Made by a program: the position numbers and the translations under genes. Below the pieces are notes generated by a model that was given only the letters and a program-made list of their open reading frames with translations, did no database searches and was not told where the DNA came from. This document shows positions 1 to 9,872 of a stretch of 57,219 nucleotides of DNA, piece after piece. Source of the DNA: Gnetum montanum (taxonomy: Eukaryota > Streptophyta > Gnetopsida > Gnetales > Gnetaceae); contig MNCI01001444.1 in assembly GCA_015680685.1 (NCBI GenBank), positions 3,427 to 60,645 of the forward strand, in the 5' to 3' direction. The first letter of the stretch is position 1. Each line of letters begins with the position of its first letter.

Positions 1-250
1 AAATGGTCTAGTATGAAGGCCAAAAATTTGCAGGCCCCGTCCCAAAACCAGACCCCATTGTTCTCAACGGTTAAGTCTGGGGTCGGTTCACCACCCTCAA
101 TGGGACCAAACCATGTCAACACCCCAACTAGCTCAACCACTAGAAGGGGAGGTTCAACGTCCCTGCAAGCCATTAAAACAACCCCAAAGATTAATCATAC
201 CGAAAACTTCATTTTGAAAAATATACATTCGCGAAAAAATTTTCTAACTG

Positions 251-440
251 TTACGCTCGGCGTATACGCTGGGCGTAGGGACAAACAGCTACGCTCGGCG
301 TATACGCTGGGCGTAGAGACAAACAGTTACGCTCGGCGTATACGCTGGGCGTATAGACAAACAGTTACGCTCTGCGTATACGCTCAGCGTACAGACAAAC
401 AGTTACGCTCAGCGTATACGTTGGGCGTAGAGACAAACAG
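251..440 (+). repeat. Five tandem copies of a 38-bp unit with GCGTATACGC palindrome
   Basis: Copies start at 251, 289, 327, 365 and 403, followed by a partial copy. Each contains the perfect palindrome GCGTATACGC (or a one-base variant) and ends with GACAAACAG. Copies differ from one another by only a few bases. The array lies inside a segment (about 21-445) that interrupts the RNase H coding sequence of the Tat element. Confidence 0.9.
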
Positions 441-461
441 TTACGCTTAGAGGTCTCCTTA

Positions 462-750
462 GAGTATCGCTTCAACTTTCATTGTACTAATAACATAGCA
501 GAGTATGAAGGCCTCCTTAGAGGTCTCGCAGCCGCACTAGCTTCGGACATTACACGGCTTGTAGTCAGAGGGGACTCGCAACTGGTCATAAACCAAGTCA
601 CAGACGTCTATGCATGTAAAGCACAACACTTACAGCCATACTGTGATTTGGCCAAACACCTACTTAAACGATTCGAGAACGTTGATGTCTAGCACGTCTC
701 CAGGAATGACAATACCATTGCAGACGCATTAGCAACCTTGGCATTAAACA
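462..750 (+). pseudogene. Additional (archaeal-type) RNase H domain of Tat element
   Basis: Translation from 462 gives the NNIAEYEGLL motif, then VVRGDSQLVINQV with the catalytic-type GDS, a KAQHLQPY segment, and the closing NDNTIADALA motif. These match the aRNH domain known from Tat/Ogre elements, which sits between pol RNase H and integrase. One TAG (690-692) interrupts the frame just before HVSRND. The N-terminal part is lost: upstream of 462 the sequence is the repeat-bearing insert. The reading frame continues directly into integrase, as in a polyprotein. Confidence 0.8.
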
Positions 751-959
751 TATCTCCTACCATGTTTCACGCGTTACCAAGCTCTGTAACTAGTTGTGCC
801 GAGCCCGTAACCAATACTCTAAACATGCTGCCAATCACGTCTATCAGTACAACACATGCTAATGAATGGTACGATGACGTAAAAGAATACCTTCTGCGCA
901 GCGAAACGCCACAACATTTAACAAACGCACAAAAGGACGCAGTACGCAAACATTCTAGA

Positions 960-2105
960 CAATGCACACTAATAGGAGATTCATTGTGTCGCCAATCCTA
1001 CGAGGGCATACTACTGACATGCGTCAATAGTACCGAAGCCCAAACAATAGTTGAACAAGTACACGACAGAATATGCGGGGGACACATTGCACCGAAGGCA
1101 ATGGCAACCAAAATAAGACGCTTAGGCTACTATTGGCCACACATGGAGTACGATTGTCTGTCCAAGGTCAAAACGTGTACTACTTGTCAAAAACACAGTA
1201 ATCTAATCCATATCCCACCAAATGAGTTGCACACAACACAAATCACATGGCCCTTCCAAAAGTGGGAATTTGACCTTATAGGCCCGATAACACCCACATC
1301 TTCTGCCGGGCATGGTTTTATCATAACAACAACCGAATATTTCACGAAATGGGTAGAAGCTGCACCCCTTCGAAAAACTACTTCTAAGCACATATGCCAC
1401 TTCATCCTCGAAAACATTGTGACCCGTTTTGGCATTCCCATGACAATCATCACTGACAATGGGCCACAATTTAGCAGTGCCGAGACCAAAACGTTTTGTG
1501 ATAGTCTAGGGATCAAACATTCGTTTTCATCCCCTTACTATCCTCAAAGCAATGGGTAGGTGGAAACAACAAATAAGACAATCATTACAATACTCAAAAA
1601 GATCCTTGTTCAAAGTAAACGAAGATGGCACGAACAACTGGTGTATGCATTGTGGGCATACCGTACTACACACCGGACCTCGACAGGTAAAACTCCGTAC
1701 AGTCTTGTTTACGGTTCAAAAGCTGTTTTACCTTTGGAATTACAGGTACCATCTCTAAGGATCGCACTTTCTGGACTTCTCGACGACGGGCAAAATAATG
1801 ATCTACACATCATTAACCTGGACTCGGTGGAGGAGGAGCGCGTACGCGCACTCAATCAGATCGAATGGTACCAAAAACAACAGCGGCAACGACATCGGCA
1901 TGACGTTCGTAAGCACCCCATCAAAGAAGGAGACCTCGTTCTTAAGGCTGTTCGAGAACACCCAGATAAATTCTCAGTCAACTGGGAAGGGCCTTACCTG
2001 GTCATCAAAGCATTCGACAATGGAGCATTTAAGCTAGCTGACATGGACGGAAAAGAATTTGCAAATCCAACCAATCACTTGTTCCTGAAACCGTTCTATA
2101 CATAA
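960..2105 (+). pseudogene. Integrase of Tat element
   Basis: The frame opens upstream in aRNH and runs to a TAA at 2103-2105. It shows the zinc-binding H-H-C-C module (GGHIAPKAMATKIRR, then CTTCQ), followed by the core domain: first Asp in KWEFDLIGP, second Asp in IITDNGPQF, and Glu in VETTNK. A single TAG (1557-1559) sits between NG and VE, where relatives usually have Gln, so one C-to-T change cuts the protein two residues before the catalytic Glu. After the stop the frame stays open for 181 codons with the AYRTTHR and SLVYG motifs and the C-terminal GPYLV region. Otherwise this is a complete-length integrase. Confidence 0.88.
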
Positions 2106-3109
2106 ATTTGAGCTTAGGTACAGAATAGTCCTGGATTATGACTATAAACTGATACCACAGAATAGTCTTGGATTATGACTATAAACTGATACCACAAAAT
2201 AGTCCTGGATTATGACTATAAACTGATACCACAGAATAATCTTAGGTTACGACTTAAAACTGACACCACCATTGTCCTGGCATCATGACAATAAACTGAT
2301 ACCCCACAGTGTCCACAATGACGATAAACTAGCATCCTTCTAGCATGACAGTAAAATGTCACCGTCAGAACCATCGGTGTCCGCTAAGACTATAAACTAG
2401 CTTGCCTCTGCATGGTCCACTAAGACTCGAAACTGGCAACGTACCGTCCGTCACGATGCTAAACGGGCAATGTCCAACGAGTTACAACACAAAACTAACC
2501 CATGATAGTCCATCAAGACTGTAAACTGGCACGTTCATCTCTGACTCTTCACTCCACAGCCGTATTCATTCATCAGAATCATTGCATCCCTCATCGGCAC
2601 ACAATCTCATCAATATCGTCGACATTCGCACTCAATGCTCAGAATCGTTCCCAATATTTTTGTTCACCTGCAGCTGTTTAAACCTAAGCTCATTTATTCA
2701 CTCATGGTTTTCTTGTCTCCTTGGAGTTATGTTTGCAGGATGACGCTCAAAATTTCTCGTACGAGAGTGCATTTCATCATAGGCAACAAGATGAGGCAAT
2801 GTCCATTAATCCACCTTACAAGAATAAATCAAACCGTTAACCCATACATTCCCATTCCCCGAAAATTCACTATCCGTTCATCAAACTATTGCACACTGCA
2901 AAACATTACAGCAGTCACAACACACAAAACACAATATTCGCACATGAGTACAAGAACAATTTACAGTTTAAAAAAAAAAGCGGGACCCTTGGCACTTCCC
3001 ATACAAGCCCCAGGCGGGAAGGTATCGATCTTGAAAATAGGTACTCATGTCAAAAGCAATCAAGAAACACCCTGTTGCATGGCTTTGGCTCTTCGCTAAC
3101 AGTTTCCCC
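2106..3109 (+). other. Untranslated region between integrase and 3' LTR
   Basis: About 1 kb without a convincing coding frame. Its first part is tandem 37-bp repeats grading into degenerate copies; the rest is unstructured. Long repeat-bearing 3' UTRs are known in Ogre-type elements. Confidence 0.6.
2121..2350 (+). repeat. 37-bp tandem repeat in Tat 3' UTR
   Basis: Copies start at 2121, 2158 and 2195, nearly identical (CAGAATAGTCCTGGATTATG at the head, ACTATAAACTGATACCA at the tail). From 2232 onward the copies are increasingly degenerate and keep mainly the AAACTGAYACC part. Confidence 0.9.
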
Positions 3110-3118
3110 AAAGAAGGG
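3110..3118 (+). other. Polypurine tract before 3' LTR
   Basis: AAAGAAGGG lies immediately before TGTTGTTCC, which mirrors the right end TACAACA. An A10 tract with GCGGGA near 2970-2987 is an alternative tract if the LTR starts earlier. Confidence 0.55.
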
Positions 3119-3654
3119 TGTTGTTCCTCCAAAGACTGCAAAACATCACCCCATGACTTTGGCATTGACAACAAGCTCTCTTGAACACTAACCAAGAGCA
3201 TTGTTCCGCCAAAGGACGAGTCGCATGCCTGAATTCCGAGTCTGCCAAAAAATGGCTATCGACGAGGACCGGCATGCCGCACACCTGAGCATCCCATTTC
3301 CCCAGCATGATTCCTTGGGCAGTCACCAATCCCCACAATCCCTTCTCTCCTACCAGCTACCAATCTCACCTCTTCCAATCCCATACATTACCAAACACGG
3401 TACGATGACGTCTAGTCAAGTGGCAAGGGACAAAGCTTTTATCAAGTTGCTTGTGGTGTTTTGCGCTTCTTTGTCGACGCTTCTCGGGTCGTTTCCTCCA
3501 AGCGTCAACAAAGAGGGGCCAATGAAACACCACAAAAACTTTGAGTTTGGCACTTGTCCAATAAGAAGCAGATCTCTGTGACCCTCAAACGACGTTGGCT
3601 ACATTTGAAGTCACATGGCGATTTTGAGGATCGAAACACTCAGTTTTTACCAAG

Positions 3655-3965
3655 TGTTGTGCCAGCGTATACGCCCGGCGTCTACGCCCGATGTCTATGC
3701 CCAGCGTACACGCCCGACGCCCAACATACACGCCTCACATGTACGCTCAGTAGGTGCAACAGGAGCAAGAATTGAAGCAAGTCGGCGGCCAACATTCATC
3801 AGCGTATACGCCAACATCCATCAGCGTACACGCCCAGCGTCCACCCAAGTTCACACGCTCAGCAAGTCCGGCGTATACGCCCAATGTATACGTCGGCCTG
3901 ATGTAGCGTATACGCCCAGCATATACCATATTTCTAAATTGTACACGCCCGGTCGACACGCCACG
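3655..3965 (+). repeat. Dispersed GCGTAYACGCC motif cluster in U3
   Basis: More than a dozen variants of CAGCGTATACGCC (also GCGTCTACGCC, GCGTACACGCC) are packed irregularly just upstream of the TATA box. The core is the same palindrome as in the 251-440 array. Confidence 0.8.
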
Positions 3966-4010
3966 TGTCTCCCAACCCGATTTTCCCGGCAAACCTCCCC
4001 CTATAAAAAG

Positions 4011-4020
4011 CCCAGTTTTC
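4011..4020 (+). promoter_or_regulatory. TATA box of Tat LTR
   Basis: CTATAAAAAG preceded by a C-rich stretch (CTCCCC); the only clear TATA box in the LTR, correctly placed between U3 and the presumed R region. Confidence 0.65.
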
Positions 4021-4299
4021 AGCGTATTCAAGGTCGGCAAAAATTTACCAGAGCAGACCCAAGAGCAATTATGCTGCAAACCAGAGCCTAAAACCCTCTA
4101 CACTGGAAGTCCTGTACGCTGAGTACAGTCTCTACGCTCCACCTACCGTGCGAACCAGCCGCCTCCCTACACCCACCGGGGCTTTACGTCCGCCTTGTGT
4201 TCATCCATAACTGTGTTAGACCGGTGCACTACATTTTCACTTTATAATACAGTTTACAATTTACAGTTTACGCTGTGTTCACTGTTTCTATTTACGCTT

Positions 4300-4380
4300 G
4301 TTTACGCTTTACGCTGTCTATGCTCTGTTTACGCTTTACGCTGTCTACGCTCTGTTTACGCTTTACGCTGTTTACGCCCT
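4300..4380 (+). repeat. Three tandem copies of a 27-bp TTTACGC unit
   Basis: Copies at 4300, 4327 and 4354, each beginning GTTTACGCTTTACGCTG. The surrounding 4270-4520 continues as looser TTTACGC/CTACGC runs in the R-U5 part of the LTR. Confidence 0.85.
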
Positions 4381-4717
4381 GTTTACGCTGTTTTCAGGTT
4401 TACACTTAGTTTACGCTGCGTATATCAGTTTATGCTGTCTACGCTGTTACGCCATCTACATTTTGTTTACGCCCTGTTTTCACTGTTCGCTCTGTTTTAC
4501 GCTCGCTACATTGTTTACGCATAACCCAGCGTATAACACTTCGGTGACACTTGGGGAAATCCTTGTCTGATCCGCGTGCGGACCACTCAAGGTACCCTAC
4601 CTTCGTGCATTTCAGCTCGCCCTCAGGTGAAGGTAGGGTCATCTGTGCCCGCCCTGCGATCCCGGGGTCTCTGTTTTTCCTTCCAGCCGAGGACCGATGA
4701 TTTCAGGCGGTACAACA

Positions 4718-5700
4718 TACACTATTTTTGACTTGACTCACTAATATTTTCTAAAAATAAATTAATAGATCTACCTTCTTATGAAAGTACACCACCAATG
4801 GCAAGTCCACTTGCATTCACATCCACCTAGAAAAGCTTCTAAAAATTTGGAATTTCAAGCATTAGTTCACTAGTTATTTTTGCTTTCATCAAGTCAAAGC
4901 TCCTTTAGATTTCATCATTCCACATGAAATATTTATTTTTCTTTAACAAAACTAACATAGTCCAAGAAGTACCATTGAAATTTTTGATAAACCTTTAATA
5001 AAAACCTTTCAAAGCAAGGAATGATCTTCTCTCTTTAATATTCTTAGGGGTTGGCCAATATCTAATTACCCTCATTTTAGTAGCTTCCATATGAGTTTGA
5101 TTTTTAGAAATCACATGCCCCAAATATGTGATTTTTCACTTGAAGAAATTACTTTTCTTCACATTGATCACCAATTGTGCCTTCTTCAACTTAAGATACA
5201 TCCTCCTCAAGTGATCCAAGTGCTCTTTATCATTATATCTCTATACTAAAATATCATCAAAAAGGATAATATAACACATACCAATCAAGTTCTTTAATAC
5301 ATCATGCATAAACCTTATGAATGTCGCAGGTGCATTTCTGAGCCCAAATAGCATCACCAACCACTCAAACAATCCATTCAGTATTTTGAAAGATATCTTT
5401 GATTCATCATCAAGGCTTATTCTAATTTGATGATAAGCACTCTTTAAATCAATTTCACTAAAAACCTCCACATTGGTAAGGACATAAAGGATATCATCCA
5501 TCCTTGGAATAGGAAACCTATACCTCACTGTTATCTTGTTTACTACCTTAGAATCAATGCACATCCTCCATTCATCATTATTCTTCTTTGGCATAAGCAC
5601 TTCTAGAAATACACAAGGTGAAATGGATTCCATCACAAAGCCATTTTCAACTCCTCTACTTGCCTTTGCAATTCTACATATTAATTTGGTGCCAGTTGGT
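4718..5700 (-). pseudogene. Reverse transcriptase and partial RNase H (chromovirus-like)
   Basis: The minus-strand frame shows KKNNDEWRMCID, VRYRFPIPRMDD, IDLKSAYHQIRI, WLVMLFGLRNAPATF and the catalytic FDDILV, in the normal order of Ty3 RT. The frame continues through a TAG into the connection region and into RNase H (DVNASGLAIGGVLS) and stops abruptly at 4718. Nonsense codons include one right after DDILV and one where Gln is expected after GGVLS. The longest uninterrupted piece is 5241-5636. Confidence 0.88.
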
Positions 5701-5719
5701 ATGCTCGATTGTTTGAAAT

Positions 5720-6300
5720 GGTAGCACCAAGAGTGATGTTAATCTAATATTATACATTTCTCATTGCTAGCAATCCATTGTTCTCTTATCTCTTAAGAAA
5801 ATATCCAAATAACCAATGCACTTTATGAGGTCTATGATGAGAGTTACTTACCAAACCCAATTTAGCAATTGTCCTAGAAGAGAGAACATTTTCTTAGGCT
5901 CTCCCATCAATTAGAATATGAATCCATTTACCACTAAACAAATCTCTAGCTTCAATTTCAAATAATAATTTTCTGGTAGAATGGTCTCCTCTAAACACAT
6001 TTTCCTTAAATGTAGAATAATTTAATTTACAAACTTTCTTAATATTGGGAGTATTAGGATTACCTCTCTAAAAATCTTGACTGAATATCTTCTCAACCTC
6101 CATGATTTACACATTCTTATCCTTTGTACCCTTGAAAAGTGGACATTTCCATTGCTTATGTTCTCATTCTTTTCATTTGAAGCACTAAATCTTTGATGAG
6201 TTACTATCTTGATCCTTGCCTCCCTTGTTTCAATACCTCTTGGCTTTTTCATTATCATCATCATTTTCTATTTTCTTATCATGTATGACATCTTTATCTT
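5720..6300 (-). pseudogene. Protease and nucleocapsid relic (chromovirus-like)
   Basis: Between gag and RT the minus strand gives a nucleocapsid-like WKCPLFKGTKD and then a retropepsin-like stretch ending in HILIDGRA followed by SRTIAKLGL, the usual order for Ty3 protease. The active-site DSG reads DGR and a stop follows, so the protease would be inactive. Assignment rests on position and weak motifs. Confidence 0.5.
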
Positions 6301-7110
6301 CAAATTTGGTCTTGGATCCCTTCTCTAATTTGAATCCCTTATTATTTTTCTTAAAAGTTTGTTTACTTATATTCCCAAATCTACTTAGTTTCTTCTCTAT
6401 TGTGACTATCAAATCATAAACTTCATCCAAAGTTTAAGGCTCATAGAATGATAACTCATACTAATATGCTATTTTAAGACCTTCTAGAATGATTAATGCT
6501 TATTCTTACTCCTTCCAATTTACTTTAGCTTGATTGAATAGTTCACAAAATTTGATATAAAAATCCTTCATGTTTTTATCACTTTTTTCTTAGGAATTTC
6601 AACTTCATATTAGTCTCTTGTCTCTATGAGACTATTTAAATTTTCTTCTTAACCTATATTGTATTAGATTTTAATCTCTAATAGATTATCCATTTTATCT
6701 TTCATAATCTTGAAATACCTTTTCCCCAACTAGAAGCCATATCTTCTAATCAAGATTCAACAATAGGTACCCTTAAAACTAATTTGGTACCTCTTCCAAC
6801 TCAAAGTGCTTACCTAGTACCTTTACCCAGCTTAAGAAAGAATTGGAGCCATCCACATTGTTGAAAGCCTTTAGTTCTACATATGGAATTTTGGCAACAT
6901 TTCTAAATGCTCTAGCAAGCCTTAGCTTATCTTCCTCATCAGGCTTATCATATGAAGAAATAGTCATCACTAATGATGGATCCCTTGGATCTCTAATATG
7001 AGGAAGTGGATTTTCTTGCATTGGATTTCCTAGTTAATGGTTTTCAATAGTCTCATTGTTGAATTTTTCTTTCTTAACATTTCGTTCACTATGCTAAGAA
7101 ACTTCTTGAC
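6300..7110 (-). pseudogene. Gag relic (chromovirus-like)
   Basis: Open pieces at 7021-6779 and 6430-6230 lie between the primer site and the protease. The first contains VELKAFNNVDGSNSFLSWV, which resembles the start of a Ty3 gag (F-D-G then W). The rest is broken by stops and frame changes. Confidence 0.5.
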
Positions 7111-7313
7111 CATCTAAACATGAATACTCATCATCTTCATGTGTCAAAATATGACTAGAATAGACATTATTGTCCATTTTTTCATTGATTTCCTCAAACA
7201 CATCAACCATCAATTGGAAGGTAGACTTCATGCTCTTCTACCTATTTCTTCTTAGGTGCCATTTGAATTTGATAAATTTCTCAACTAAATTTACAATCAC
7301 TAATCAACCTAAA

Positions 7314-7325
7314 GCTCATATACCA
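7314..7325 (-). promoter_or_regulatory. Primer binding site, tRNA-iMet type
   Basis: The minus strand reads TGGTATATGAGC, differing in the middle from the canonical TGGTATCAGAGC. It lies between the LTR-like region and gag, as required for a 5' LTR at higher coordinates. Confidence 0.6.
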
Positions 7326-7330
7326 ATAAA

Positions 7331-8288
7331 TGCTACAACACATTTACTCAAGTAGAAATTAACCTTTAAACCTACTAAATCTAGATATTATAAAAAGCAA
7401 AATCAATATGCTAGAAAACAAGAAAATGATCTATCCTTAATTATTTCAAAGAGGATTACAACAAGGTTTTGCAACCTATACAGCATAAAAAAACACTCAA
7501 ACATACTCAAATGATGTTACAAAGCATGAGGCTCTACAACCATACAATGGTTGTTCTCAATGCAAGACATAACCAAAAGAGAGTCTCTCCCATAACTAAA
7601 ACTAAGATCTCAACTTCCAAAAAAGAACAAATAAACACAAAGGCCAACACATGCAATTGATCTTAGAGCTATAGCACAAACTCACTCATTGTTCTTTCTT
7701 GCCAACTCTTGTAAAAATCTCATTAACTCAACTTCCATGAGCTCTCTCTCCATGACATCTCATGAGGAATCACACCAATATTTATTGTAATTAAGAGGAA
7801 AGAAATCTAAAAACATTTCTCTAACTCAACTTATAAATCTTAAGCTATTTCCATATCTTCTTTATTATTTCAACTATTTCCCAAATATGAATAGTAATTT
7901 TAGAAGTTTTCCCACTCATTTCGATTATCTTTAACCTCCATAAGACATCTTACTATTAACCTTGGCTTGGAGGTGGGACATCTGACTTTGATGTGAGATG
8001 TCTCTAGGATAGTTAAGATGTCTCATGCATATGTACGATGTCTCAGCTAAGGTGCCTCCTAATTTGTGGGATGTTCCAACTCTAAATTGAGATGTCTCAT
8101 CGACTTTTATGATGTCTCACTTGAGACTTCAACATAGTTAAGATCTCTTTCTTGAATCTGGGATGTCTTTTACAAGGTCTCTACACTTGGCCTAGACACC
8201 TCTTTGATCTCTAAGATGTCTCTCTAGCCTCCTAAAACCTATAAAAATCATTTATAGGATAATGAAAAATGAATTAAAAGAGGTGACC
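7331..8288 (-). mobile_element. LTR of chromovirus-like element(s)
   Basis: It sits between integrase of one copy (8341 and up) and primer site plus gag of another (7325 and down), so it acts as the 3' LTR of the first and the 5' LTR of the second. A purine tract (GAGGGGTAGGG on the minus strand, about 8283-8293) marks the start. The inner part carries six TGTCTC sites. The plus-strand LTR at 45.55 kb looks like a diverged relative. Exact ends are uncertain; no clean TG...CA was found. Confidence 0.6.
7999..8222 (+). promoter_or_regulatory. Array of TGTCTC (auxin-response-type) sites in LTR
   Basis: TGTCTC occurs at 7999, 8019, 8039, 8093, 8113 and 8217, each inside GATGTCTC. Three are spaced exactly 20 bp apart and another pair also 20 bp. 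TGTCTC is the known auxin response element core; binding here is inference. Confidence 0.55.
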
Positions 8289-8340
8289 CTACCCCTCAAA
8301 TGTATCAAAAACTCATGTTTCTTCTAGCCTCTTATACTTA

Positions 8341-9872
8341 TTACATCTCTTGCTTATAGCACCACCATGTTTCTTGATAGTTTGGATGAACTTGGACTTT
8401 TAATAATATTCTTGAGGACTTCAATACTATTCTCAAGTTTAGATGGAAACACTTGTCATGAAAATGACTTTGATTAGAAACATTGATCACATAAGAAAAT
8501 GGAAAATCATTAGGAAGATCAAGCTTATAATTATTACCATTAATCTTGGTCATGATCCAAATTGAACTAATCTTTTTAGACTTGAGCTTGGAGAAGTTCA
8601 TATTCCATAGTCTCTCCTTATCAAAATGGAGCCATGGATAGTCATCCACATTAAACATCACCTTCTTTCTCACATTCTTGGTAGTAGAAACTTCTTTTAC
8701 CTTTCCTTCAAACTTTTTCTTTACTCTCTTATGAAATTTCTGCATGTTTTATAAAAAAATCCAAATTAACATGAGCACAATCATTAATTTTTATTAAATC
8801 ATCTACCATCCTAGAATTATAACCATAGTTTACCTCAAAAAGAATTTTTCCAATGCCAAAATGACAAGAATTATCATAACTAAAATTAATATGTGACAAA
8901 ATATTTTTCCATTTATTAGGATGATTCTTATAAATATATTTAAAATTTTAAGTGATGATTTATTTACAAATTCAATAGATAATTTTAAACATAACAATTT
9001 TCTCAATGACCTCGAAAGATTACTTGTAAATTAAACATTTCTATCACTCAATATATTTAACAAGAGATCATGTAATGTTAAACCATTTTGGGAATACAAG
9101 TGAGGAACATGACATGCATTATTTGCTTATCTTATAATGAATAACATTAGCTATTTTAGTGACTCTATAAATAAAAATAAAATCATGACAATATTTTTTC
9201 TTTGGAATTTCACAAATAAAATTCATAGAGACACGTTCTCATGGAGCATTAGGTATGGGTAAAAGTAAATAATGTCTAATTATACCCTTTCCTTCCTTGA
9301 ATTTTTGGCACAGAAGACACTCCTTAATAAATTTATTTACATTATTCCACATACCTAGTTGAAAGTAGCTTTTTCTCATAAGATCATACATCTTTGCCTT
9401 ACCTATGTGTCTATAAATATTACAAGTATGCTTTTCATTCAAAATTATTAGCCTAAAATCACAATTTGGCATACAAACCTTGCCATTTTTAAAAAGAATG
9501 TCCTACAATAGATGATATTCTCTCCACCTATCTACTCTACTAAGTAATGAAGCATTAAGATACTTCAAAATATCTTTAAAATTAGCATCATGAAAGTTCA
9601 AAGAATTTAAGGTTTCAAGTCCTTCTACTTGAGCACATAATGATTTACAATGTGAATTCTTAAATGAGCATCATCCACTATATTAATTTTCCCACTTCTA
9701 TGTTTCAAAACAATGTAGCATTCACTCATTTCATATGCTTAACACTCAATTTATTTTGTGAGTTTAAGAATTTAAAAGCCTTCTTATTAGTCAATAAAAC
9801 AATTCACTTGAAGTATAACATACAACTACTTTCTAAACAAACTATACTTTTCCCTTAACGCATTCAATTTTT
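8341..9872 (-). pseudogene. RNase H end and integrase of a second chromovirus-like copy
   Basis: From 9872 down, the minus strand shows an RNase H tail (KAFKFLNSQNKLSVKHMK), a linker, the H-H-C-C module (EKHTCNIYRHIGKAKMYDL, ECLLCQKFK; 9472-9239), the start of the core (RVSMNFICEIPKKK, with Asn for the first catalytic Asp), and the C-terminal domain (NGNNYKLDLP then VINVSNQSHF; 8745-8341). Many frameshifts and stops separate the pieces. It ends just before the LTR, as a pol gene should. Confidence 0.8.

Larger units (their letters stand above)
1..4717 (+). mobile_element. Tat/Ogre-lineage Ty3 retrotransposon, 3' part with 3' LTR
   Basis: The segment holds, in order, an additional archaeal-type RNase H, an integrase, a non-coding stretch with tandem repeats, a polypurine tract and a long LTR. 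The second RNase H just before integrase is the hallmark of the plant Tat lineage (Ogre, Retand). Gag, protease and RT would lie before base 1. The right end (TACAACA at 4717) directly abuts the codons of a minus-strand RNase H, so this element inserted into an older one. The TSD cannot be checked because the left end is outside the window. The element is dead: stops occur in both recognisable domains. Confidence 0.85.
3119..4717 (+). mobile_element. 3' LTR of Tat element (~1.6 kb)
   Basis: It starts TGTTGT and ends ACAACA, a 6-bp terminal inverted repeat. The start follows a polypurine tract and the end abuts unrelated coding sequence of another element. Inside are a TATA box at 4012-4020 and two arrays rich in TACGC. 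U3 is therefore about 0.9 kb and R-U5 about 0.7 kb. No 5' LTR is in the window to confirm the borders. Confidence 0.65.
4718..7330 (-). mobile_element. Chromovirus-like Ty3 element, 5' part (gag to RNase H), truncated
   Basis: Reading the minus strand from 7330 down: primer site, gag, protease, RT and the first part of RNase H. The RNase H reading frame runs up to 4718, where the Tat LTR begins, so its end and its integrase were displaced beyond base 1 by that insertion. The tRNA-iMet type primer site and the RT motifs fit chromoviruses; the exact clade cannot be told. Confidence 0.75.

Noticed and set aside
251-440. CRISPR-like appearance of regularly repeated palindromic units
   Set aside because: There are no unique spacers; the 38-bp units are directly tandem, and the context is a plant retrotransposon.
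13-450. A 145-codon plus-strand ORF with repeated YAQRTDKQLRS-like units
   Set aside because: It reads through the 38-bp tandem array, whose copies also carry frame-breaking differences relative to a 3-base period; the peptide repeat is a by-product, not a recognisable protein.
2635-3581. ORFs of 100-154 codons in the Tat 3' UTR and LTR
   Set aside because: They overlap each other in several frames, match no domain and cross the polypurine tract and LTR border.
4195-4570. Two hydrophobic ORFs rich in VYALRCLRS repeats
   Set aside because: Translations of the 27-bp TTTACGC array in the LTR; no start context or family support.
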